DNA from: a virus
Length of the DNA stretch: 41,020 nucleotides
Direction: 5' to 3' (one strand)
Virus record (IMG/VR): IMGVR_UViG_3300028874_000023
Location: 1-41,020 of that record
This document shows, in pieces, positions 29,797 through 37,131 of the stretch. Position 1 is the stretch's first letter. The number at the start of each line of letters is the position of its first letter. The position numbers and the translations under genes are program-made. The notes under the pieces are model-generated. The model saw only the letters and a program-made list of their open reading frames with translations, was not told where the DNA came from and made no database searches.

Positions 29797-30501
29797 TTAC
29801 TTCTGCTCGTCCTCGTATTCTGCGATCATCTGAGCGCAGAGAGCGTATCCGGCAATATCCACCAGGTTATCGCGTTTGGGCGTTGCTTGTTGCCTCGCCA
29901 TTTTCACTAGTATTTGCGCGTCTGCGACATCCAATGCACTGAACTCCACGCCGAACCGCGATGACCAGAGATCGGCTATACGCGCAAAGTTTAGAAAAGG
30001 ATGCGCATAATCTCGTTTGCGATCACCGCCAACTAGCCTTTCAGCTTCGGCAAGTATTGACTCGTTAGCGGGAACGGCATTAGATGGCGGAGTTGGCGCC
30101 TTAGTTACTGTCTTAGAAGCTATAGCAATGAAGGTAGAAGTTGGCGTGGATGTTACAACTTTTACAGATACAGGTAAAAGCGTATCTAGCTCTACTACAG
30201 GTATATCGATCTCCTGCGCTATGAGCACTTCAGCACGAGCACCGATTGAATCCTCCCACCCCGGCAATACTACGACCGCATCGCATCTTAACACGTTCGA
30301 TAAATCCACGCGCATGTATTCATGGCGCGGCATGTCAATACGACCTTCAAAGTTATGTATAGGATTACATATATTCGTAAACCCCTTTTGCTTCAGCTTG
30401 TCTTCAGCGTCCTGAAATGCTGGATAATTGTAATCTGTATAGCCTGTCATAGGCCCACTGAGATACACTTTTTTATGAGTTGCAGGTCTGATCGGTTCCA
30501 T
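29797..30501 (-). CDS. DUF4406-DUF6378 fusion, nucleotide-metabolism-like
   Basis: A 234-residue protein. Residues 10-105 form a DUF4406 domain (KVYLSGPMTGYTDYNYPAF ... VVLPGWEDSIGARAEVLIAQE), related to nucleoside 2-deoxyribosyltransferases. A Thr/Pro/Ala-rich linker (115-145) leads to a DUF6378-like domain (ILAEAERLVGGDRKRDYAHP ... NFARIADLWSSRFG). Each is common alone in phages. The pairing suggests a role in altering phage or host nucleotides. AAGGAGAAG precedes ATG. It is convergent with int. Confidence 0.7.
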   Translation of the reverse strand: MEPIRPATHKKVYLSGPMTGYTDYNYPAFQDAEDKLKQKGFTNICNPIHNFEGRIDMPRHEYMRVDLSNVLRCDAVVVLPGWEDSIGARAEVLIAQEIDIPVVELDTLLPVSVKVVTSTPTSTFIAIASKTVTKAPTPPSNAVPANESILAEAERLVGGDRKRDYAHPFLNFARIADLWSSRFGVEFSALDVADAQILVKMARQQATPKRDNLVDIAGYALCAQMIAEYEDEQK

Positions 30502-30527
30502 TTCTTCTCCTTGGGTTGTTGTTATCC

Positions 30528-30552
30528 AACTTGTAAGGATTGCTTACAAGTT
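30528..30552 (-). promoter_or_regulatory. 10-bp hairpin in the leader of the DUF4406 gene
   Basis: AACTTGTAAG / CTTACAAGTT with a 5-base loop lies between the phosphoesterase stop and the next start. No U-run follows on either strand. It could be an operator or an RNA element. Confidence 0.45.
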
Positions 30553-30617
30553 AAATGTGTTATTGTAATGCGTTTCCTGTTTTTACTGAGTTTCCCATTC
30601 GAGAAACTTAGAGTTGA

Positions 30618-31922
30618 TTAATCCGGCAAGCTATATTCATGCATCCCGATAAAACGTTGACGATTATATATCAGTGCTTGCGCTGATCGTAGGTTACCTA
30701 CAAAGTCCTCCCCAACATGCCACGCATCTGGAGGAGTAAGTGAAGGCAACCGGCGAAACTTCCCGCCTTTGTGAGATGTTACTGACTCTGAATGTAAATG
30801 GCCTGTATGTATTTCGCAGTATTTTGCACGGCCCCATAGTTCGCGATATTGCGCGGCTACTACTGCAAAATAATCGTTAACCTTGGACTTTTCCCCATGC
30901 GTAAACGTAATAAATACGTCGCCGTATGTCCATGGGTGATATTTTGTCAAATCGTTTTGTATATGAACACCAGGCGCATTCCTGTACCATCCTAGCAATT
31001 CCCGGCCCGTGTGAAACATGCTCATTTGATCGTGATTACCTGGAACGATTATCACGTCAACAGGCGCAATGGTAGACAGAGTATCTATAGTTTTACGCGC
31101 CAATTCAAATCCAACGTGGTAAATCTTTTGATAACGGCTGTCGGTATCCATTTGAGTACCGCGCTCTGTCTGCATCATTCGATTATCTACGTGGTAATAG
31201 TCATTTCCGAGAGGTAGAAGGAACTTTTCAATCGTGTACCCCGAAGTTGCGTCAATAAGATAATCTAATGATTCCTGATAAGTATTGACAGCAAGTGACA
31301 AATCATAATTCGCCCATCCTGTTTCTTTTTTCCATGCTTGTTTACCTATATGTGGATCGGCAATTGCAATCTCTACTGCGACCGGCTCCTTCATAGGCTT
31401 AATTCGAGGCTTAGGGTAAGGAATTGCCCATGCTTTAGCCTCTTCGATCATCTGCGCCCATCGGTCTTCAGAAGTTGCCGTGATCTTGCGTTTGAACCAT
31501 GCTTTTACCTGATAAAGATCTTCGGTCTGTAGTTCGTTATTGTTATCTTTACCTGCTACTTCCCATTTGTTGCATACAAATCGGTCAACATCCCATATGC
31601 TGCTATCGACATCGAAGAACTTTAGAAGTTGATCTAGTGTGTGTATCCTCTCTTTTGACTTGCCTGATAATGTCTGAGTATCACCGTTTACCTCGACTGA
31701 CTCAGTGAGTATAGTGCTGGGTCGTTTTACGGATTGTGTATCAGTGGGGATTATTGGCTCACTGCTACGACCTAACTCCTTGTCTATACGCTGCTTAACT
31801 CGTCGGGTTAGACCTGGGTCAACGCCCGGCCACGCAAGACGCGATGCGATATACCATTTATGGAGTGGGTAGTATTGCCGCACATCCTCTAGTTGATACT
31901 TGCGGTCGTGATGATTCGGCAT
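30618..31922 (-). CDS. calcineurin-like metallophosphoesterase
   Basis: A 434-residue protein. The metal motifs are all present: D189-x-H191 (IADPHIGK), N240-D241 (LGNDYYHVD), N297-H298 (VPGNHD), H342 (FTHGE) and H375-x-H377 (HTGHLH). The N-terminal 160 residues form a charged, partly helical region (YQLEDVRQYYPLHKW) seen in phage homologues and may bind DNA. Relatives include SbcD/Mre11-type nucleases. It is probably a DNA nuclease or phosphatase acting on phage or host DNA. AGGAGG precedes the start. Confidence 0.8.
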   Translation of the reverse strand: MPNHHDRKYQLEDVRQYYPLHKWYIASRLAWPGVDPGLTRRVKQRIDKELGRSSEPIIPTDTQSVKRPSTILTESVEVNGDTQTLSGKSKERIHTLDQLLKFFDVDSSIWDVDRFVCNKWEVAGKDNNNELQTEDLYQVKAWFKRKITATSEDRWAQMIEEAKAWAIPYPKPRIKPMKEPVAVEIAIADPHIGKQAWKKETGWANYDLSLAVNTYQESLDYLIDATSGYTIEKFLLPLGNDYYHVDNRMMQTERGTQMDTDSRYQKIYHVGFELARKTIDTLSTIAPVDVIIVPGNHDQMSMFHTGRELLGWYRNAPGVHIQNDLTKYHPWTYGDVFITFTHGEKSKVNDYFAVVAAQYRELWGRAKYCEIHTGHLHSESVTSHKGGKFRRLPSLTPPDAWHVGEDFVGNLRSAQALIYNRQRFIGMHEYSLPD

Positions 31923-31945
31923 ATAACCTCCTATAGCCGAATGAT

Positions 31946-31975
31946 GACCATTTTCCTGACGTCAAGAAAATGGTC
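31946..31975. promoter_or_regulatory. 30-bp near-perfect palindrome
   Basis: GACCATTTTC / GAAAATGGTC (10-bp arms) flank TGACGTCA, itself a palindrome, with one mismatched pair between. It lies between endolysin and phosphoesterase genes. No U-run follows, so a protein-binding site or RNA processing hairpin is more likely than a terminator. Confidence 0.5.
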
Positions 31976-32020
31976 GCGTTGATCATGTCGGTGAGTTCAC
32001 CGAAAAGATCGACTGTATAA

Positions 32021-32530
32021 CTAGCATAGTACGAAGCACTCGTCAACGATGCCGGAGTAAACTTGCCACGGTTGCTGGCCGGGGCCGTATCCGCCATAAC
32101 TTTCGACCGTGTGACCATGCACGGTCAGCCATACATGCCCGGCGGTATCCCCGTGAGTACCTTCGTGCTTGAAGGCTATGCGTATATGATCGTCACCGTC
32201 CCCGGTCGCTGAATAATCACCGGGTTTAAATCCCTTTGCCTTCACCCAATCGCATTGAGCAACCGATCCGTCAGGGAATCCTTGAGACACGATACACGCG
32301 GTAGCATATTCGAGCAATGCGCGGACGTACCCGGAACAATCGGGGCCTTGGTTCGACTGCTTTTCAAGGCTATACCAAGTCGGCGGGATGTGACCGAGAT
32401 TAGTGCATTTACCGCCCCATACGTACTCTAAGCCTGCACAAGCGGCCTCATATGCGGCAAACAAGCCTAGATCAATATTGATCGTCGTATACCCTGCAAG
32501 ATCGCCTTCAGTCTGCTTTTTGAGTCCCAT
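32021..32530 (-). CDS. NlpC/P60-like endolysin
   Basis: A 169-residue protein with the cysteine-peptidase pattern GPDCSGYVRALLEY (C65) and the later histidine segment GHVWLTVHGHTVESYGGYGP (H132). An N-terminal helix (LGLFAAYEAACAGLEYVWGG) is typical of NlpC/P60 and CHAP-like cell-wall peptidases. It would cut peptide links in peptidoglycan to release virions. There is no signal peptide, so it needs the holin-type proteins upstream in the same unit. No wall-binding domain is visible. Confidence 0.78.
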   Translation of the reverse strand: MGLKKQTEGDLAGYTTINIDLGLFAAYEAACAGLEYVWGGKCTNLGHIPPTWYSLEKQSNQGPDCSGYVRALLEYATACIVSQGFPDGSVAQCDWVKAKGFKPGDYSATGDGDDHIRIAFKHEGTHGDTAGHVWLTVHGHTVESYGGYGPGQQPWQVYSGIVDECFVLC

Positions 32531-32606
32531 TGTGTTTACTCCCCTGTATCTATGCGCTTAATCCTGCGCCATGCAATATCCGCCGATGTCGCATCCAACA
32601 GCTTTT

Positions 32607-32647
32607 CGCTCATACTTCATCATACGATGTATGATGAAGTATGAGCG
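32607..32647. repeat. perfect 19-bp inverted repeat with 3-base loop
   Basis: The arms at 32607-32625 and 32629-32647 are exact inverse complements (starting CGCTCATACTTC). The hairpin spans the stop codon of the small Zn protein, so its left part is coding in the minus strand. No U-run follows on either side. It would be a very stable RNA hairpin or a cruciform. Confidence 0.85.
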
Positions 32648-32795
32648 CCATCAGGTTTCTCATGCACTCAGGACATAGCTCTGCCGCTATTTCCTCCTCG
32701 TCAACTGATCCCTCTCTACGATGCCTCAACTGCAAAGTCTGAACCATATCGCCGTCATTGTCGCATTCGTCGCATACACGTGTTGTTCTAATCAT
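32610..32795 (-). CDS. small zinc-binding protein
   Basis: A 61-residue protein with CDECD near residue 8-12 and CPECM near 41-45, a two-knuckle zinc site. The last residues (HHTSYDEV) are encoded by the 19-bp inverted repeat. A short helix (LQLRHRREGSVDEEEI) lies between the knuckles. It sits between the lysis proteins and the endolysin. No family recognised. Confidence 0.55.
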   Translation of the reverse strand: MIRTTRVCDECDNDGDMVQTLQLRHRREGSVDEEEIAAELCPECMRNLMALILHHTSYDEV

Positions 32796-32810
32796 TGTGT
32801 GAATCCTATG

Positions 32811-32844
32811 CCCTCACATGCACGGTTATGCGTACATGTGAGGG
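32811..32844 (-). promoter_or_regulatory. 10-bp hairpin between lysis genes
   Basis: CCCTCACATG / CATGTGAGGG with a 14-base loop lies between the 107-residue protein and the zinc protein. No U-run; likely RNA processing or stability. Confidence 0.5.
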
Positions 32845-32850
32845 ATGAAG

Positions 32851-33174
32851 TTACTTCGTAACGTATCCGAGGCACACGGGTTCCCCCGCGTACCATGAAC
32901 GAATCTTATTGGCGATCAATAGCTCGATAAACTTCTCAACTTTGCCGTGAACGCCAACGAACGGTATGTTAGGCACTCCGCCGCCCGACTCGATGATATC
33001 GTCGGTTATCGCGTCTAGTAGCCCATTTGCGGCGAGAGCGTCTATAATTGCCTGTGCGTCGCTCCCTTGTATGAGGAGCGGCCACACTTGTGCAACTGCC
33101 TGATTTGCAATATCCTCACCGAATAATCGTGTAAGGCAAAGATCGGCAAGCGTTGCACCATTCTCCGGCGCCAC
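32851..33174 (-). CDS. lysis-cluster protein of unknown function
   Basis: A 107-residue protein from GTG 33174 (VAPENGATLADLCLTRLFG), 5 bases after the upstream stop; an in-frame ATG farther upstream would run through the neighbouring gene. It is mainly helical (AQAIIDALAANGLLDAITDD) with a Gly-rich turn and a tail containing IRSWYAGEPVCLGYV. The start codon is inside a 7-bp hairpin (33170-33176/33185-33191), so translation probably depends on coupling to the previous gene. It lies in the lysis block, but no membrane helix is seen. Confidence 0.5.
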   Translation of the reverse strand: MAPENGATLADLCLTRLFGEDIANQAVAQVWPLLIQGSDAQAIIDALAANGLLDAITDDIIESGGGVPNIPFVGVHGKVEKFIELLIANKIRSWYAGEPVCLGYVTK

Positions 33175-33179
33175 GGCTT

Positions 33180-33563
33180 TTAGTCCGTGGCTGTCGTAGG
33201 GTTTACGGTGGTCTCCGTGGTCGTCGCAGGAGCCGGAACGGTTGCGCCGCTTCCGAGCACCTGTGTCGCCGCCCATGCGACAGCCTCATCTACGATCTGC
33301 TGCACGAGTTGCGGTAGTTCTACTGCAATGATTCCGTTTACGAAGGGGCGTAAGATTGCAGGCAAATGCGCCGAAACAATCGGCAAAAGAGCCTGAATCT
33401 TTGCGGTCACCTGAGCGGCGACGTTGGCTTCCACAACTGCGCCCTCTTTGGTAATCTCGCCCTGTGCGGCCGCTCGTGCTTCGGCAAGAAGCTGTGTTCC
33501 GGGGCCTTCACCAAATATGTGAGTGAATGCCCATTCGATGTTATTGCTGATAATGTTTCCCAT
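33180..33563 (-). CDS. Ala/Val-rich amphipathic protein in the lysis block
   Basis: A 127-residue protein (MGNIISNNIEWAFTHIFG) with an amphipathic helical body (VAAQVTAKIQALLPIVSAHLPAIL) and a Thr/Pro/Ala-rich tail. It may lie on or in the membrane, though no single strong transmembrane helix is seen. AAGGAGGCG precedes ATG. It follows a GC-rich hairpin that may end the upstream transcript. Role unknown; a lysis helper is plausible from position. Confidence 0.5.
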   Translation of the reverse strand: MGNIISNNIEWAFTHIFGEGPGTQLLAEARAAAQGEITKEGAVVEANVAAQVTAKIQALLPIVSAHLPAILRPFVNGIIAVELPQLVQQIVDEAVAWAATQVLGSGATVPAPATTTETTVNPTTATD

Positions 33564-33594
33564 GTTGTTTTGCGCCTCCTTAGCGCGTAATATA

Positions 33595-33618
33595 AGCCCT
33601 ACGCGGCGACGTAGGGCT
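33595..33618 (-). terminator. GC-rich hairpin in the lysis block
   Basis: AGCCCTACG / CGTAGGGCT with a 6-base loop. In the minus strand TATATTACG follows, a weak U-run. It lies between the 22-residue membrane peptide and the next gene. Confidence 0.5.
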
Positions 33619-33675
33619 ATCGGTTAACCGCCATGCAACGTGGTCGCCGACACGTTTACGCAGGCGGAATAGTGG

Positions 33676-33744
33676 TTAAAGCAGCTTCCACACAAAGTAG
33701 ATATAAAGTACGGTCGCTGTAATCAATACGAAATAGTCAAACAT
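33676..33744 (-). CDS. 22-residue membrane peptide
   Basis: ATG 33744, two bases after the stop of the coiled-coil holin-like gene, gives MFDYFVLITATVLYIYFVWK plus LL. It is one aromatic transmembrane helix with almost nothing else. AAAGGG lies 11 bases upstream. Very small hydrophobic peptides next to holin-like genes often regulate lysis or act as pinholin-type partners; this role is inference. Confidence 0.5.
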   Translation of the reverse strand: MFDYFVLITATVLYIYFVWKLL

Positions 33745-33746
33745 GG

Positions 33747-34106
33747 TTACGGGTGCCCTTTGCCGATGGTATGATTAACGCTACTACCGCACCCTTTGAA
33801 CAAAGCTATAGCTGATGCGCCAACAGTCAGTAGTACGGCCTTTACGCCGTTCCATACCTGCCCTCGACCGTTTTGCTCATCCCTCCACGATTCGAGGCTG
33901 TTCACGCGATCATCCAGGTCATCAATGCGTTTGTGCTCCTCTTGATCTTGCTCATAATCGCGCCGCAAGGTGGTTTCGATAGTGACTAACCTTGATTGAG
34001 TCTCTACGTGCCGCTCAGTGGCGAGCTTTACATCCTCTTCGCGCACATTACGAATCTCTGCGCCAAGGTTTTCTATGCTATAGCGTATTGCTTCTAACTC
34101 ACTCAC
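33747..34106 (-). CDS. coiled-coil, C-terminally membrane-anchored lysis protein (XhlA-like)
   Basis: A 119-residue protein from GTG 34106 (VSELEAIRYSIENLGAEI), chosen because AAAGGAG lies 10 bases upstream. A long charged coiled coil (about residues 5-80) is followed by a hydrophobic helix (GVKAVLLTVGASAIALF) and a short tail. This is the layout of XhlA/hemolysin-like holin accessory proteins that help open the membrane for the endolysin. It is followed directly by the 22-residue membrane peptide. Confidence 0.65.
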   Translation of the reverse strand: MSELEAIRYSIENLGAEIRNVREEDVKLATERHVETQSRLVTIETTLRRDYEQDQEEHKRIDDLDDRVNSLESWRDEQNGRGQVWNGVKAVLLTVGASAIALFKGCGSSVNHTIGKGHP

Positions 34107-34134
34107 TGGCTGGTGTCTCCTTTGCGGTTTTTGT

Positions 34135-34410
34135 TCACGCGGTTTTACGCGCCTGCATACAGGCCTGTAGGTCTTTAATCTGTGCCTCAAGTGCGGTTAT
34201 GCGCTTGTCGGTGTCGTATTCGTCTTCAAAGATCGCCCCTTCGTTGTCAAGGCATTCGGCCACGTCCTCAGCGTTTACAACCTCTTGCGACAACCGTTTT
34301 TGCAGTTCTGATATGTTGCGTTCGTTCACATATAAACGGCATTCTAGGTTTATAATAAAAAACCAAGCGGCTAGAACCGCAACTGTCAAAATATCAATCA
34401 TAAAGTGCAT
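34135..34410 (-). CDS. spanin-like membrane/coiled-coil protein
   Basis: A 91-residue protein (MHFMIDILTVAVLAAWFFII) with one N-terminal transmembrane helix and a long periplasmic-type coiled coil (SELQKRLSQEVV ... ALEAQIKDLQACMQ). It resembles an inner-membrane spanin (Rz-like), which links inner and outer membranes in lysis of Gram-negative hosts; no outer-membrane lipoprotein partner (lipobox) is seen nearby. A holin accessory role is also possible. ATG 34410 is used; 34401 is an alternative. Confidence 0.55.
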   Translation of the reverse strand: MHFMIDILTVAVLAAWFFIINLECRLYVNERNISELQKRLSQEVVNAEDVAECLDNEGAIFEDEYDTDKRITALEAQIKDLQACMQARKTA

Positions 34411-34444
34411 ACTAAACTACTCCGAGTGTGTTATGCCGGGCAAC

Positions 34445-34476
34445 AAAAAAGCCCTTCGCGTTTGCGAAGAGCTTTT
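34445..34476 (-). terminator. rho-independent terminator of the virion surface operon
   Basis: On the minus strand a stem (AAGCTCTTCGC / GCGAAGGGCTT, one mismatch, 4-base loop) is followed by TTTTTTG. It lies 25 bases after the stop at 34501 and before the lysis genes. Confidence 0.82.
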
Positions 34477-34500
34477 GACAATATGCGGACGTAGAATATT

Positions 34501-35295
34501 CTACGTCATGTTATATGTGCCTGCGTTAGGCAGTGTATAGACCTGAGAAACCTTAGCGGCAGGTATTGACAACGAAACTTGAGTACCTTGCGGTATGCCT
34601 GGGAATGAAATAAGCCCATCCACATCGCTTATCGCAACGTAATTATTAAGTGACACCCACTCATTCTGCACGTATTGAGCTGGTGAGACAATGCTTAATG
34701 TTGCCTGAATACCGCCGCCAGGCCAAACATACGTATATGCAGCGCACAATGTCGGATCATCAGGCGGCGTGGGAACGGGTATTGCCGTGCCATCCACGCT
34801 ATAAGTCGTTGTACCTGAAACTGTTACACTCCCCGGCGACCACGTAACCGCGTTTGTTGGCATAGCGGCGACGGTGTATGTTGCGGGGAGTAGCCCTATA
34901 GTGATCGACCCGTCTGCGCCCGTGTTAGCGAGGTAATAGCCGCCGATGATAAACGGTACGTATGATATAGGATTACCACCGGCATCGTTAAACGTGAATG
35001 TGACCGAATCAGGGCCAATAGGCGTAGGCGTAGATACCGAAGCTGTCATAAATGCGTTTATGTCATAGTCGGTATAATTGCCGTTTCCGTCGTCAATCAG
35101 TGCATAACCGACAAAACCCGCAGGTACGGAAGGCGCTACTTGGTACAATCCTGACCCGGATTCAATCTCCGGCAGGTTGCCTACTCGCGATCCTTGAGGC
35201 GTGCGAGTATAGTCGTATAGCCTATACCCCACGTTCGTTAAACCTGTATTCTGTTGGCCAAGGTTAGCGGTTAAATTAAGCTGCACGTTTGCCAT
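34501..35295 (-). CDS. beta-sandwich virion protein
   Basis: A 264-residue protein of mainly beta character. It has two Ig- or carboxypeptidase-regulatory-like units (DSVTFTFNDAGGNPISYVPF ... ADGSITIGLLPATYTVA, then ATLSIVSPAQYVQNEWVSL ... DGLISFPGIPQGTQVSL). The repeated G-x-I-S-F-P pattern fits a Cna-B/regulatory-like fold. Such domains are often used to build phage tail tips, fibres or capsid fibres. It is the last gene before a strong terminator. Exact position in the virion is unknown. Confidence 0.6.
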   Translation of the reverse strand: MANVQLNLTANLGQQNTGLTNVGYRLYDYTRTPQGSRVGNLPEIESGSGLYQVAPSVPAGFVGYALIDDGNGNYTDYDINAFMTASVSTPTPIGPDSVTFTFNDAGGNPISYVPFIIGGYYLANTGADGSITIGLLPATYTVAAMPTNAVTWSPGSVTVSGTTTYSVDGTAIPVPTPPDDPTLCAAYTYVWPGGGIQATLSIVSPAQYVQNEWVSLNNYVAISDVDGLISFPGIPQGTQVSLSIPAAKVSQVYTLPNAGTYNMT

Positions 35296-35300
35296 AATGG

Positions 35301-35516
35301 TTACCCTTCGGGAGTTGTTGAGTTCGCAATAAGATAATCCTGATATCTATTGATTGCACAAGCAATATTTGCTGACTGTAGAGTCCCGTCAGGATCGAGG
35401 CTATCCGGCATGTCAAAAGGTACTGAATACTGCGTATTACTAACCGTATCAAGCACATTAACGAACCAGCTATTATTAATATTATAGGGTATACCCTGCT
35501 GTACTAAGTTAAACAT
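35301..35516 (-). CDS. small beta protein, paralogue A
   Basis: A 71-residue protein (MFNLVQQGIPYNINNSWFVN) sharing VxDTVxxxxYxVxxxxP, DPxGxL and YQxYLIAN with the next gene. The two lie in tandem, 12 bases apart, and arose by duplication. The short length and mixed content suggest a small structural piece. Family unknown. Confidence 0.6.
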   Translation of the reverse strand: MFNLVQQGIPYNINNSWFVNVLDTVSNTQYSVPFDMPDSLDPDGTLQSANIACAINRYQDYLIANSTTPEG

Positions 35517-35528
35517 ATAGGTTATCCT

Positions 35529-35768
35529 TTATACGTTGCCGTCCGGATTAGTTGGCGGTGGAGTTGGCGGATTTGCAATCAGATACGATTGGTACGATGC
35601 GACCGCCTCCGCGATTGCGACTTGACATAATGCACCTGTCGGATCAGGATCAGTAGGTACAGGAGTGGTAACTTCGTATTCATTACCTGCTACGGTGTCA
35701 ATTACGCCGATGCAGATATTACCCTGATCGACAAATGGTTCGCTGTTTATTACAAGATTAACTGACAT
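35529..35768 (-). CDS. small beta protein, paralogue B
   Basis: A 79-residue protein (MSVNLVINSEPFVDQGNICI) homologous to its downstream neighbour: VIDTVAGNEYEV, DPTGALC and YQSYLIANPPTP occupy the same places. It ends in a Pro-rich tail (PPTPPPTNPDGNV). Both follow the large signal-peptide proteins and probably belong to the same surface structure. Confidence 0.62.
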   Translation of the reverse strand: MSVNLVINSEPFVDQGNICIGVIDTVAGNEYEVTTPVPTDPDPTGALCQVAIAEAVASYQSYLIANPPTPPPTNPDGNV

Positions 35769-35777
35769 TTAACTCTC

Positions 35778-37127
35778 CTATTTTGTCGCTAACTTCAACA
35801 TTGATGTGGGCAGGGCATGTGACCATATCCATACTTTGCGTATCCATCCAATGAACGGGTTAGTAGCCGCAGGGTTGTTTCCTAGATAAAACGTAGGGAT
35901 GCTAATCGTGCCTGGTGCACCCCCAGATGTCTGCGTATTGACTGTATTACCGTTGTAACAGCTTGCGTAGTTCGAAGTACCCCACGTAAGCCCTACACGA
36001 TACACCGTAGAGAAAACTGGTGTCGCTATAAGCGCGTTGTTATAAACGACGCTCCCCGTGTTCACGGCAGATGCATATACACCGTTTGTAGGGTTATACG
36101 CAATGACAGTTTTGTTGCTGTTTGCGCTATCTGATACCGCCGATATATATTCAGTCGAACCCGAACCAACAGTTGCTTCTTGAGCGAATTCTGCAACCAT
36201 TGAACCTTGAGCCGAGTTATACCAAGGGCAGGTACCTGACAAAGTATCTGCCGATCTGGTTACGGTTGAGGATGTGGTCGGTATATAAGATGTTGCCCCT
36301 GCCCCGATTTCCGTTTGAAATCCATAAAGATAAAGCGTTTCGTTTGTACCTAGATAGCTGGGGTTTCTACCTAACAAGTCGTTGTTATTGGTAAGAGTGA
36401 TATACATGTTGTTCGTACCCGAACCCGATGATAATTGGACTAAACTGCAACGATACCATCCATTTTGTAATGCCTGTATGTAAGGCGTACAACCCGTTGA
36501 TGATCCGATTGTTCCCGTGTTTAATTTGAAGTTCGCGTAGGCGGAAGAGCCAAACGCGGCGGAGGATGGTAGCATCTGCAATATCGTCGCCGTGCCTGCT
36601 TTTGCATAGACGCTAAAAGCGTAAGTGTAAGGGGCAATCGTTGCAGTCGAATACAGCAAGTGAGTTGCGGTACTCGTGCCGTCGCTATAGCTGGCCGCGT
36701 CTGTAGTCCCATCCGGGCTTGTTGCTGCATTCGCGGTGAGTGTACCAACGCTTCCTACACCTAACATCCAACTAGAGGGAGTGTTAGAGTATATTTCCTG
36801 ATTCGTTACCGACGGCTCCATTAATAGCCCGTTAAACGCTAAAGTAGTGGGATTGTAGTCCCATCGTGGTGAACCCGATGATGCAGACATGAGTACGCCC
36901 GACGAGTTGTAGTATGCCCCGGCGGACGATCTGGCAAATGTTAACGATGCGGGGATTGTCCCACCATTTGCGAGAAGGTTAGCGTAAAACGCCGTAGGAT
37001 ACAATGGTGCTTGAATCGGAATATAATGGAATCCTGATTTTATCACCGTTGTAGCATTCGGCAAAGGCGCAGCGAACGCTTGCGCAAGCGTTATCAATAT
37101 AATGATAAGGGTATTTAATAGTCGCAC
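35778..37127 (-). CDS. virion-like surface protein with Sec signal peptide and LamG-like end
   Basis: A 449-residue protein from GTG 37127 (GGGAG 8 bases upstream; 4 bases after the previous stop). It begins with a textbook signal peptide (VRLLNTLIIILITLAQAFA, likely cut before APLP). The body is beta-rich (two jelly-roll-like parts: YANFKLNTGTIGSST..., and a LamG/concanavalin-like end with GWIRKVWIWSHALPTSML). The second half resembles phage carbohydrate-binding modules. A signal peptide on a phage structural-type protein is unusual and suggests export before assembly, or an envelope role in the host. Confidence 0.62.
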   Translation of the reverse strand: MRLLNTLIIILITLAQAFAAPLPNATTVIKSGFHYIPIQAPLYPTAFYANLLANGGTIPASLTFARSSAGAYYNSSGVLMSASSGSPRWDYNPTTLAFNGLLMEPSVTNQEIYSNTPSSWMLGVGSVGTLTANAATSPDGTTDAASYSDGTSTATHLLYSTATIAPYTYAFSVYAKAGTATILQMLPSSAAFGSSAYANFKLNTGTIGSSTGCTPYIQALQNGWYRCSLVQLSSGSGTNNMYITLTNNNDLLGRNPSYLGTNETLYLYGFQTEIGAGATSYIPTTSSTVTRSADTLSGTCPWYNSAQGSMVAEFAQEATVGSGSTEYISAVSDSANSNKTVIAYNPTNGVYASAVNTGSVVYNNALIATPVFSTVYRVGLTWGTSNYASCYNGNTVNTQTSGGAPGTISIPTFYLGNNPAATNPFIGWIRKVWIWSHALPTSMLKLATK

Positions 37128-37131
37128 AACA

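Noticed and set aside
32851-33276. Longer start at 33276 for the lysis-block protein
   Set aside because: The added Arg/His-rich residues mirror the end of the upstream gene in another frame; GTG 33174 just after that stop is more likely.
37075-37092. Perfect 18-bp palindrome AACGCTTGCGCAAGCGTT
   Set aside because: It lies wholly within signal-peptide codons (TLAQAFA), and I saw no second copy or nearby promoter; probably chance.
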